This document shows positions 5,650-12,414 of a DNA stretch of 15,304 nt, piece after piece (within the stretch, counting starts at the first letter, position 1; every line of letters begins with the position of its first letter). The notes under the pieces are model-generated. The model saw only the letters and a program-made list of their open reading frames with translations. It searched no databases and was not told where the DNA came from. The translations under genes and the position numbers were made by a program. The stretch lies in the NCBI GenBank assembly GCA_020347545.1, contig CP070731.1, positions 1,840,366-1,855,669 of the forward strand, read 5' to 3'. Source of the DNA: Flavobacteriaceae bacterium (GTDB taxonomy: Bacteria > Bacteroidota > Bacteroidia > Flavobacteriales > Flavobacteriaceae).

Positions 5650-6462
5650 CTAGTACATATCCCAGAATTCTCTTTTTTTGTTGAGTTCTCGTTCACTTTT
5701 ATGGTAGTCTTCAACTTTTGTGACCTTTAAAAAGGAAGGATGCTGCTCAATGGCGAATTGCAATTTTTCAACGATTTCTTCAATGGAATCATTTTCATAA
5801 TCTATATCCATTGGTTTCTTGATGACCATGGACTGCAAAATTCCCCTTTTTTTGATCAGTAAACCTTTTTTGTCAAAAGACCTTCTGAATCCATCAATAA
5901 CAATGGGAATTACAATTGGTTTATTTTGTCTGATGATATGGGCTGTTCCTCTTCTAATAGGTTTAAACGGAGTTGTGGTCCCCTGAGGAAAAGTAATTAC
6001 CCATCCATCTTTTAAAGCTTTGGTAATATTGGAAACGTCAGAGAGCCTTACTTTTTTATTGACATCTTTTCCTTTTTCTCTCCAAGTTCTTTCTATCGAA
6101 ATCGAACCTGCGTATTCCATGATTTTTGGAAGTATTCCTGCTCTCATGGTTTCTTTTGCCGCTACAAAATATATATTGAGTTTTGGCTGCCATAAATAAC
6201 CCACATCTTTGATGCTGTCTACTCGACCGCTTAGCGAGGCATTAAATACATGAAGCATGGCGGCCACATCTGCAAAATAGGTCTGATGGTTCGCAACAAA
6301 TAACACGTTGTTATGAGGAAGGTCCCTGATGATTTCGGAACCTTCAATTTGTAATTTGTTGAAGCCACGATATCTTCTGTGGGAAAATAATCCCAAAACT
6401 CTAATCAATGTTTTTTTTAAAAAAAGGTTTTTTCCAAAAACATCTCTCTTAAATAAGCCCAT
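5650..6462 (-). CDS. PlsC-like 1-acyl-glycerol-3-phosphate acyltransferase family protein
   Basis: A 270-residue member of the LPLAT/PlsC superfamily, which transfers acyl chains from acyl-ACP or acyl-CoA to lysophospholipid or similar acceptors at the inner membrane. Block I appears as VANHQTYFADV (56-66), with N58 and H59, and block III as ITFPQGTTTPFKP (156-168). Later come RRGTAHI and PIVIPIVIDGFRRSFDKKG. Two features differ from the classic family. The histidine and aspartate are separated by five residues rather than four (H59, D65), and the usual glutamate of FPEGT is glutamine (Q160). I recall similar sequences in other flavobacteria, so this is probably a clade variant and not decay. 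No cleavable signal peptide; the N-terminal region KNLFLKKTLIRVLGLFS is amphipathic. It lies 32 bases downstream of the Nudix gene on the same strand and likely shares its transcript. Acceptor unknown. Confidence 0.82.
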   Translation of the reverse strand: MGLFKRDVFGKNLFLKKTLIRVLGLFSHRRYRGFNKLQIEGSEIIRDLPHNNVLFVANHQTYFADVAAMLHVFNASLSGRVDSIKDVGYLWQPKLNIYFVAAKETMRAGILPKIMEYAGSISIERTWREKGKDVNKKVRLSDVSNITKALKDGWVITFPQGTTTPFKPIRRGTAHIIRQNKPIVIPIVIDGFRRSFDKKGLLIKKRGILQSMVIKKPMDIDYENDSIEEIVEKLQFAIEQHPSFLKVTKVEDYHKSERELNKKREFWDMY

Positions 6463-6494
6463 ACTTAACTATTTGCTTCACAAACATAAAAAAA

Positions 6495-7133
6495 TTATAG
6501 AAGACTTTCTCTGATTAAGTCTTTAATTTCACTCAGCATCATGGCCGTTGCTCCCCACACGATCCTGTTATTAAGATGAAAGCAGGGGACATCGATGTTC
6601 TTCATGTAACTTGTCGTTAGATTCTCCATTGACACACTTTTGTCGTTCAAAAGATCCTTTAAAGGAACTTCAATTATCTCTTCAACTTCATGATTCATCT
6701 TAAACAAGGGCCTGTTTTTCGCAACACCTAAATACGGACTTACAATAAAATTTGAAGGAGGAATATAAGTGTCAGTTATTTTCCTGAGCATTTTTATCTC
6801 TTCCATTGGAATGCCAACCTCTTCCGACGTCTCCCTCAGGGCAGTGATTTTTAGGTCTTGGTCAGCTTCTTCAAATTTCCCCCCCGGAAAACCTATCTGA
6901 TCGGCGTGTGTTCCGTCATATGAGGCTCTTAAAATAAGAAGAAAATTAGTCAGGTTGGATCGGTCAGGATAGAATAATGCCAAAACAGCTGCCTTCTTCG
7001 GGTTTGCCCTTTTAATGGATTCGATATTCATCATTTTTCTTTCTTTAGGGATCATTTTAAACTGCGATTCAAGTCCTCCCAGTCGCATTTCTTCAATCCT
7101 CGAATTCAATGATAAAAAATAGTCAAAGTCCAT
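6495..7133 (-). CDS. Nudix hydrolase, coenzyme A pyrophosphatase type
   Basis: A 212-residue Nudix protein. The segment LLILRASYDGTHADQIGFPGGK (starts at 65) corresponds to the signature of the CoA pyrophosphatase subgroup (form LLxxRSxxLxxHxGQxxFPGG), and the Nudix box follows as ALRETSEEVGI (98-108) with E101, E104 and E105 as metal ligands. Enzymes of this group cleave CoA and acyl-CoA to phosphopantetheine and 3',5'-ADP, and some act on other dinucleotides. The C-terminal HLNNRIVWGATAMML is also typical of the group. It stands upstream of the acyltransferase gene in a two-gene minus-strand unit, which links it loosely to acyl-CoA or lipid metabolism. It is divergent from bshA; I see no consensus -7 element in the 151-base gap. 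Confidence 0.9.
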   Translation of the reverse strand: MDFDYFLSLNSRIEEMRLGGLESQFKMIPKERKMMNIESIKRANPKKAAVLALFYPDRSNLTNFLLILRASYDGTHADQIGFPGGKFEEADQDLKITALRETSEEVGIPMEEIKMLRKITDTYIPPSNFIVSPYLGVAKNRPLFKMNHEVEEIIEVPLKDLLNDKSVSMENLTTSYMKNIDVPCFHLNNRIVWGATAMMLSEIKDLIRESLL

Positions 7134-7284
7134 TTAAAAGCATATTTTTACAACTGACGAATTTACGATTATTCTTTCGAAAAATGTGTAACCATGACAG
7201 GAGGAAAAATTACCCGATTAAAATTTTATTCATAAAGTAAGAATTTAATTTAATATCGTCTTTAAATGAATAAATAGCATATTT

Positions 7285-8418
7285 ATGAACATTGGAATTG
7301 TTTGTTACCCTACCTATGGAGGTAGTGGTGTAGTAGCTACAGAGCTGGGAATGGCTTTGGCTCAAAAGGGACATCAGGTCCATTTTGTAACCTCGCATCA
7401 ACCTGTCAAACTTAATTTTCTCAATCACAACCTTCATTTTCACGAAGTTTTCGTAGAGAACTATCCCTTATTTCATTATCAACCCTATAATCTGGCCCTT
7501 TCAAGTAAACTCGTAGAGTCCGTTGAAAAGTACAATTTGGATGTGCTGCATGTACACTATGCCATACCCCATGCGTATGCGGCTTACATGGCCAAACAAA
7601 TGCTCAGGGATATTGGTATTGAAATTCCCATTGTGACTACCTTGCATGGAACAGATATAACCTTGGTGGGAAGCCATCCTGTTTATAAACCTGCAGTAGA
7701 ATTCAGTATCAATCATTCGGATGCGGTTACCACAGTCTCGGAAAGTTTAAAAGAAGATACGCTGAGGTTGTTTAACATCAAGAAAGATATTGAAGTTATT
7801 TATAATTTCATTGATTTTGAGCAACAGGAAAAATGGAGCTCGGAGGAATGTATACGGGGCACCTTAGCCAGCCCTGACGAAAAGATTCTGACCCACGTAA
7901 GTAACTTGAGGCCGGTCAAAAGGGTATTGGATGTCATTCGAATTTTTCACAAAGTTCAGGAGAAAGTTTCGGCTAAACTAATTCTTGTAGGTGATGGCCC
8001 TGACAGGGAAAAGGCAGACCTTCTTGCCAAAGAGTTAGGTGTTAATGATAAGATCCTGTTTTTAGGAAAAAGCGATGAAATAAGAAAAATTCTTTGTCTT
8101 TCAGACCTGTTTTTACTTCCGTCGGAAACGGAAAGTTTTGGGTTGGCGGCTTTGGAGGCAATGGCAGGAAAGACTCCTGTAATATCGAGTAATACCGGAG
8201 GGCTTCCCGAGGTTAATATTGACGGGGTTACCGGGTTTTTAAGTAATGTTGGAGATGTTGACGAAATGGCTAAAAATGCCATCTATCTTCTGAGTGATGA
8301 AAAGAGGCTCGAAAAATTTAAACAACAGGCTTTTGATGAGGCGCACCGATTCTCGATAGATTCCATTCTCCCCAAATATGAAAAAATGTATATGAGAGTT
8401 ATAAAAAACGGGCATTAA
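7285..8418 (+). CDS. bshA: N-acetyl-alpha-D-glucosaminyl L-malate synthase (bacillithiol biosynthesis)
   Basis: A 377-residue retaining GT4 glycosyltransferase with GT-B fold. It joins UDP-GlcNAc to L-malate, the first step in making the low-molecular-weight thiol bacillithiol. The BshA signature N-terminus IGIVCYPTYGGSGVVATELG (3-22) is nearly invariant in the family. Other marks are HVHYAIPHA (89-97), TLHGTDITLVG (119-129), VSNLRPVKR (205-213), GDGPDR (236-241) and the EX7E motif E283-E291 in ETESFGLAALEAM. The length matches the family. bshB and bshC are not in the window, but a bacilliredoxin gene (12035-12412) is, which supports an active bacillithiol system. Its stop codon is 21 bases from that of convergent aroB, without a strong hairpin between. 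Confidence 0.96.
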   Translation: MNIGIVCYPTYGGSGVVATELGMALAQKGHQVHFVTSHQPVKLNFLNHNLHFHEVFVENYPLFHYQPYNLALSSKLVESVEKYNLDVLHVHYAIPHAYAAYMAKQMLRDIGIEIPIVTTLHGTDITLVGSHPVYKPAVEFSINHSDAVTTVSESLKEDTLRLFNIKKDIEVIYNFIDFEQQEKWSSEECIRGTLASPDEKILTHVSNLRPVKRVLDVIRIFHKVQEKVSAKLILVGDGPDREKADLLAKELGVNDKILFLGKSDEIRKILCLSDLFLLPSETESFGLAALEAMAGKTPVISSNTGGLPEVNIDGVTGFLSNVGDVDEMAKNAIYLLSDEKRLEKFKQQAFDEAHRFSIDSILPKYEKMYMRVIKNGH

Positions 8419-8439
8419 GAGAGATGTACTTTTATAATT

Positions 8440-9516
8440 TTATGCAAGACCCTTTTGATAGTAGCGAAGTCCTTCTTCAATAAGTTCAGGACTTAGCTGA
8501 ATATCAAGTTTACAATTCTCAATAGCATCCAGCAGTACAAAATTGACTTTACCGCTGACATTTTTCTTATCAAATTTCATGAGATCCACGATAGCGCCGA
8601 AATCTTTGGATTCCAGTTCAACAGGTCCATAAAAATCCATTACGAAAGAACGAAGCGATTCTGTCAGTGACAACGGGAAATCAAAAACTTTTGAGGAATA
8701 AAAAAGTTCAATGACCATGCCTGCCGCAATGGCTTCTCCATGGGTAAGGTTTTGTTTATCTTCAGACTCGAGAAAATAGGATTCTATGGCATGACCAATA
8801 GTGTGACCGAAGTTTAAGGATTTTCGAAGATTATTTTCAAGAAGATCCTTTAAAACAACCTCATTTTTTATTTCAACTGATCTGTGCACAAGATGGTTGA
8901 TCTTATCCAAATCAATTTTTGTAAACACCTTGATTGTATCCCAAAGTTCTTTGTCAAAAGTAAATCCGTATTTAATTATTTCTGCCAGTCCGGATCTCAT
9001 TTCTCGATCGGAAACCGTCTTTAAAAATTTCATATCGACCAAAACCATTTCAGGATTGCTGAAAAGGCCAATTTGATTTTTTAAGACACCCAGATCTACA
9101 CCCGTTTTACCTCCAACCGAGGCATCAACCATACTGAGTAAGGTGGTGGGGATATTGATGAATTTGATTCCTCTTTTAAACGTGGAAGCCACAAAACCAC
9201 CCATATCGGTGATCACTCCGCCACCGAGATTAATCATTAAAGATTTTCGGTCCGCACCTTTTTCAGATAGGGTATTCCAAAGATAATTGCAGGTAACTAT
9301 ATGTTTGAATTCTTCTCCTGCCTGTATCTGAATCACTTCAAAATTTTCGTCTATTTGAGCCCGATCCAAAAAACCAGAAAGACAGTACTTTTCAGTGTTC
9401 GTATCTACAAGAATAAATACTTTCGAATGGTGATTTTCATTCAAATAATTGCGCAAAGATTTGTAAGCTTCATCCTGAAAATGCACAAAGTAATCTGTAG
9501 ATTGAATTGATTGCAT
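8440..9516 (-). CDS. aroB: 3-dehydroquinate synthase
   Basis: A complete 358-residue AroB. It converts DAHP to 3-dehydroquinate, the second step of the shikimate route to aromatic amino acids and folate, using NAD+ and a divalent metal in the cytoplasm. Motifs include LGGGVITDMGGFVAST (97-112), FINIPTTLLSMVDASVGGKT (119-138), AEIIKYG (178-184; metal ligand E179), NFGHTIGHAIE (235-245; H238 and H242) and LTHGEAIAAGM (257-267; H259). The start MQSIQSTDYFVHFQ fits the family length. It is divergent from the proline dehydrogenase gene; on its side of the 85-base gap I find only a weak -7-like TTATTTGC. Function is very secure. Confidence 0.97.
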   Translation of the reverse strand: MQSIQSTDYFVHFQDEAYKSLRNYLNENHHSKVFILVDTNTEKYCLSGFLDRAQIDENFEVIQIQAGEEFKHIVTCNYLWNTLSEKGADRKSLMINLGGGVITDMGGFVASTFKRGIKFINIPTTLLSMVDASVGGKTGVDLGVLKNQIGLFSNPEMVLVDMKFLKTVSDREMRSGLAEIIKYGFTFDKELWDTIKVFTKIDLDKINHLVHRSVEIKNEVVLKDLLENNLRKSLNFGHTIGHAIESYFLESEDKQNLTHGEAIAAGMVIELFYSSKVFDFPLSLTESLRSFVMDFYGPVELESKDFGAIVDLMKFDKKNVSGKVNFVLLDAIENCKLDIQLSPELIEEGLRYYQKGLA

Positions 9517-9578
9517 AAAAAACTGATTTTATGATGCAAATAACGGTGAAATATTTCAAAAAAATAAATCGCTCTCGG

Positions 9579-9586
9579 TATCTTTG
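9579..9586 (+). promoter_or_regulatory. -7 promoter element of the proline dehydrogenase operon
   Basis: TATCTTTG matches TAnnTTTG exactly, 15 bases before the ATG at 9602, which would give a leader of about 8-10 bases. TTTC at 9554-9557 is a poor -33 element 21 bases upstream. The last three bases of this element (TTG) plus downstream sequence open a longer frame from 9584, but that start lies inside the promoter and is not credible. Confidence 0.6.
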
Positions 9587-9601
9587 CAAAAAAGAAATAG
9601 T

Positions 9602-10769
9602 ATGAGTGAACTTTTTAATAATACTGAGGTGGCTTTTGGTCTAAAATCTGATTCAGAGTTGGAAAGAGCCTATTTTTTATTTAAATTAATTAAGAGCGAA
9701 CCGTTAGTGAAAATAGGAACGGCGGTTACCAAATTCGCATTGAAATCATCGTTGCCTGTTGAAGGCCTGATTCGTTCAACGGTTTTTGATCATTTCTGCG
9801 GAGGTGTCAGTGAAACGGATTGTATGCCGATCATAGAAAAGGATGCATGAAAAGAAAGTTTGTTCGGTATTGGATTATTCGGTGGAAGGAAAAGAGGAAG
9901 AGGCTCAGTTTGATGCTGTACTTGACAAAACCCTTTCCCTGATCGATTTTGTCAATGAAAAAGAATCGATGCCATTTGCGGTGTTTAAGCCAACAGGGTT
10001 TGGAAGGTTTGAGTTGTACAGAAAATTAACTGAAGGAGAATCGTTAAGTGAGGATGAGCAAAAGGAATGGGACCGTGTTGTAGAACGTTTTGAAAAGGTC
10101 GCCAAGGCCTGTTATGAAAAAAATGAATGCTTGCTTGTGGATGCAGAAGAAAGTTGGATGCAGAAAGCAGCTGATGATCTTATGGAGGATTTGATGGAAA
10201 AATATAACAAGGAAAAGGTAATCATATTCAGTACGTTGCAGCTATATCGTCATGATAGGTTGGACTATTTGAAAGGGCTCCATGAGCGAGCCAGGAAAAA
10301 AGGTTTTAAGATTGGAATGAAGCTGGTACGAGGTGCTTATATGGAAAAAGAAAGAGAACGGGCAGAAGAAAAAAATTACCTGGATCCTATCTGTGCCTCT
10401 AAAGAGGAAACGGATAAAAACTTTGACGATGTTTTAAAATATATGTTTGAAAACATTGAGGACATGGCCATATTTTGCGGTACGCACAATGAAGAGAGTT
10501 CTTATTTATTGATGGAACTCATAGAGAAGGCCAAGATGGACAAGAATGACAATCGCTTGTGGTTTGGTCAATTGTACGGAATGAGTGATAATATTACATT
10601 TAATCTGGCTGACCAGGGTTTCAATGTGGCCAAAGACCTGCCATTTGGCCCTGTCAAAGACGTCATGCCTTATTTGATAAGACGAGCAGAGGAAAACACT
10701 TCAGTTGCAGGACAAACGAATCGAGAACTGAATCTGATTTCGAAAGAAAAGAAAAGACGGAAATTATAA
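9602..10769 (+). pseudogene. Proline dehydrogenase gene split by a single-base frameshift
   Basis: Two overlapping frames together spell one flavin-dependent proline dehydrogenase (PRODH, PutA-like TIM barrel) of about 388 residues, which oxidises proline to pyrroline-5-carboxylate. Frame one runs from ATG 9602 to TGA 9850 (82 residues); frame two runs from 9843 to TAA 10769 (308 residues). Frame two holds the catalytic barrel: SVLDYSVEGKEEE, STLQLYRHDRLDYLKG, MKLVRGAYMEKERE, FCGTHN, FGQLYGMSDN and YLIRRAEENT with the proline-binding arginine pair. The frames rejoin if one base is removed near 9841, which restores the expected run from CMPIIEK to MHEKKVCSVLDY. Everything else looks undecayed, so a recent mutation, an assembly error or recoding are all open. 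The downstream fragment begins with its own ATG at 9843 and lacks the first 80 residues. The gene is first in an operon: its TAA directly abuts the next ATG. Confidence 0.82.
9836..9850 (+). other. Frameshift site in the proline dehydrogenase gene
   Basis: The upstream frame reads GAA AAG GAT GCA TGA here, ending at TGA 9848-9850. Skipping one base between 9838 and 9842 (in GAAAAGG) gives GAA AAG ATG CAT GAA and enters the conserved downstream frame. A +1 shift exactly at the TGA would also rejoin, giving Asp-Ala instead of Met-His at the junction. No known slippery sequence is seen. Confidence 0.85.
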
Positions 10770-12032
10770 ATGTCGACAAGAAATATCTCATTGAACATAG
10801 TTTGGACCATGATTGTTTTTTTGATCATGGACATCTATGTTTATACTGCATTGCGCAAAAGCATTAGCAAGAGTAAATGGAAGAATTATTATAATTTATT
10901 GTTTGTTGTTTTCTTAGCCCTTGGGTATACGGGATTCTATTATCTCTATACCTATTTTACCTTTAAACCCCTAACAGTTGAATGGGCCCCGAACCTGGCC
11001 ATAGGTTTCTTTTTTGCCTTTATGGTGGTAAAGATTCTGTTGGTCCTTTTATTTTTAATTGAAGATGTATTCAGGTACCTTACTTTCTTTGTATTGTTCT
11101 TCAGGAACTTTTTAAATTCAAAAAGCGGAGCTATATCAAGGCCCGGGAGAAGAGCCTTTATCAGAAAGGCAGGATTTATTGTGGCCGCTATTCCTTTTAC
11201 GTCCATGTTGTATGGCATCACCAAAGGGAAATATAATTTTAGGGTGAATACATTGAAGTTATCGTTTGACAATTTACCAAAGGCCTTTGAAGGATTCAGG
11301 ATTGTTCAAATATCTGATATTCATTCAGGAAGTTTTGATGACGCTTCAGCTATTTTTGAAGGAGTTGAAATGATCAATCAGCAACAACCGGATCTGATTC
11401 TGTTTACCGGTGACCTGGTCAATAATGACTCTCGAGAGATTGTACCGTTTATAGAAGATTTTAAAAGGCTGAAAGCCCCATATGGAGTTTATTCGGTTTT
11501 AGGAAATCACGATTATGGAGATTATAAAAAGTGGGACTCGATAGCCGACAAGGAAGAAAATATGCAATTGCTTTACAATTACCAGCAGCAGATGGGGTTT
11601 GAGCTATTGAACAACGAGAATGCCATTATCGAAAAAGGGGGAGACAGACTTGGAATCTACGGAGTTGAAAACTGGGGCAATAAACCCTTCCCTCAGCGTG
11701 GTGACCTGGACAAAGCCCTGGAAGGAAATCGGGACATGGAATTCAAGATATTACTAAGTCATGACCCCACTCACTGGAATAAGAAAGTCATTGACCATCC
11801 GGAACATTTTGATCTTACACTCTCAGGCCATACGCATGGAATGCAGTTTGGTGTTGAGATTCCCGGATTCAAGTGGAGCCCCATCAAATATATTTACCCG
11901 CAATGGGCGGGTCTTTACGAGAAGAGCAAGCAGTATTTGTATGTCAATCGTGGCTTTGGTTTTCTCGGTTTTCCCGGAAGAGTAGGCATCTGGCCCGAGA
12001 TTACGGTAATTGAATTAGCACGTAATTCTTAA
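10770..12032 (+). CDS. Membrane-anchored metallophosphoesterase (YkuE/YaeI-like)
   Basis: A 420-residue calcineurin-like phosphoesterase with an N-terminal membrane domain. Hydrophobic segments lie at about 10-28, 42-62, 75-97 and 99-113, then a fifth at about 134-150. The catalytic domain follows with the full dimetal set: ISDIHSG (181-187; D183, H185), FTGDLVNN (D215), LGNHDYG (N246, H247), LSHDP (H331) and LSGHTHGMQ (H354, H356). In some relatives the activity is toward UDP-sugar lipids or lipid-A precursors; the substrate here is unknown. Just before the fifth segment stands RRAFIRKAG (127-135), resembling a twin-arginine signal but internal, so the phosphoesterase domain may face the periplasm. 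The ATG directly follows the stop of the proline dehydrogenase frame (TAAATG), implying coupled translation, and ytxJ starts 2 bases after the stop. Confidence 0.9.
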   Translation: MSTRNISLNIVWTMIVFLIMDIYVYTALRKSISKSKWKNYYNLLFVVFLALGYTGFYYLYTYFTFKPLTVEWAPNLAIGFFFAFMVVKILLVLLFLIEDVFRYLTFFVLFFRNFLNSKSGAISRPGRRAFIRKAGFIVAAIPFTSMLYGITKGKYNFRVNTLKLSFDNLPKAFEGFRIVQISDIHSGSFDDASAIFEGVEMINQQQPDLILFTGDLVNNDSREIVPFIEDFKRLKAPYGVYSVLGNHDYGDYKKWDSIADKEENMQLLYNYQQQMGFELLNNENAIIEKGGDRLGIYGVENWGNKPFPQRGDLDKALEGNRDMEFKILLSHDPTHWNKKVIDHPEHFDLTLSGHTHGMQFGVEIPGFKWSPIKYIYPQWAGLYEKSKQYLYVNRGFGFLGFPGRVGIWPEITVIELARNS

Positions 12033-12034
12033 CT

Positions 12035-12412
12035 ATGAAACTAAATTTTTTCAAGTCAAATTCGAATTCAATCAACGATGGGAATGACTTCAGAAAGCCT
12101 TTAAAAGAATTGGACCAATGGAGGGAAGTTATAGAATCTTCCAAAAACAGGAATATGTATATTTTTAAACACAGTAGCAGATGCGGAGTCAGTTCTATGG
12201 TCCTGAAAAGATTGGAAAAGCAATTAGGTGAAAGAGGGCTTGATTATTTTTATCTTCACATTCAAGCATACAGGGATTTATCAAACCAGATTGCGGACGA
12301 GCTCAGAATTCGGCATGAATCCCCCCAATTGATCGTTTTAAAATCAGGAAAGGTTCTTGCCCACGGGTCGCATTACAATCTTTTGGAAATAGTTCCAGGT
12401 CTGCACAAGTAG
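12035..12412 (+). CDS. ytxJ: Monothiol bacilliredoxin, YtxJ/BrxC family
   Basis: A 125-residue thioredoxin-fold protein of the YtxJ (BrxC) family. Members remove bacillithiol from S-bacillithiolated proteins or reduce disulphides in the cytoplasm. The active-site motif is FKHSSRCGVS with a single cysteine, C50, in a CGVS context (monothiol type). The cis-proline is in RHESPQLIVL (P97), followed by SGKVLAHGSHYNL, a family hallmark. No signal peptide is visible; the first 20 residues are an Asn- and Ser-rich extension. It is the third gene of the operon that begins at 9602, and it links functionally to bshA at 7285. Its stop codon is 2 bases from that of the convergent fumarylacetoacetase gene, leaving no room for a separate terminator. 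Confidence 0.9.
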   Translation: MKLNFFKSNSNSINDGNDFRKPLKELDQWREVIESSKNRNMYIFKHSSRCGVSSMVLKRLEKQLGERGLDYFYLHIQAYRDLSNQIADELRIRHESPQLIVLKSGKVLAHGSHYNLLEIVPGLHK

Positions 12413-12414
12413 CC

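Noticed and set aside
6405..6440. Long T and A runs near the start of the acyltransferase gene as a frameshift hot spot
   Set aside because: The reading frame is continuous through the tract and the residues (Lys, Phe, Leu-rich) fit the N-terminus, so there is no sign of disruption.
7184..7240. Short frames of 18 and 13 codons (ATG 7184 and ATG 7194) around a GGAGG in the Nudix-bshA gap
   Set aside because: They are very short, overlap in different frames, and the GGAGG lies inside them and too far from bshA to act as its ribosome binding site.
7210..7443. 77-codon minus-strand open frame over the start of bshA
   Set aside because: It lies mostly opposite the invariant BshA N-terminus and has no recognisable product or promoter.
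9830..9860. Programmed +1 frameshift at GCA-UGA in proline dehydrogenase, like prfB
   Set aside because: There is no CUU-UGA-type slippery codon, no internal Shine-Dalgarno at the proper distance, and the gene family is not known to use recoding; a mutation or sequence error is simpler. Kept as an alternative in the finding.
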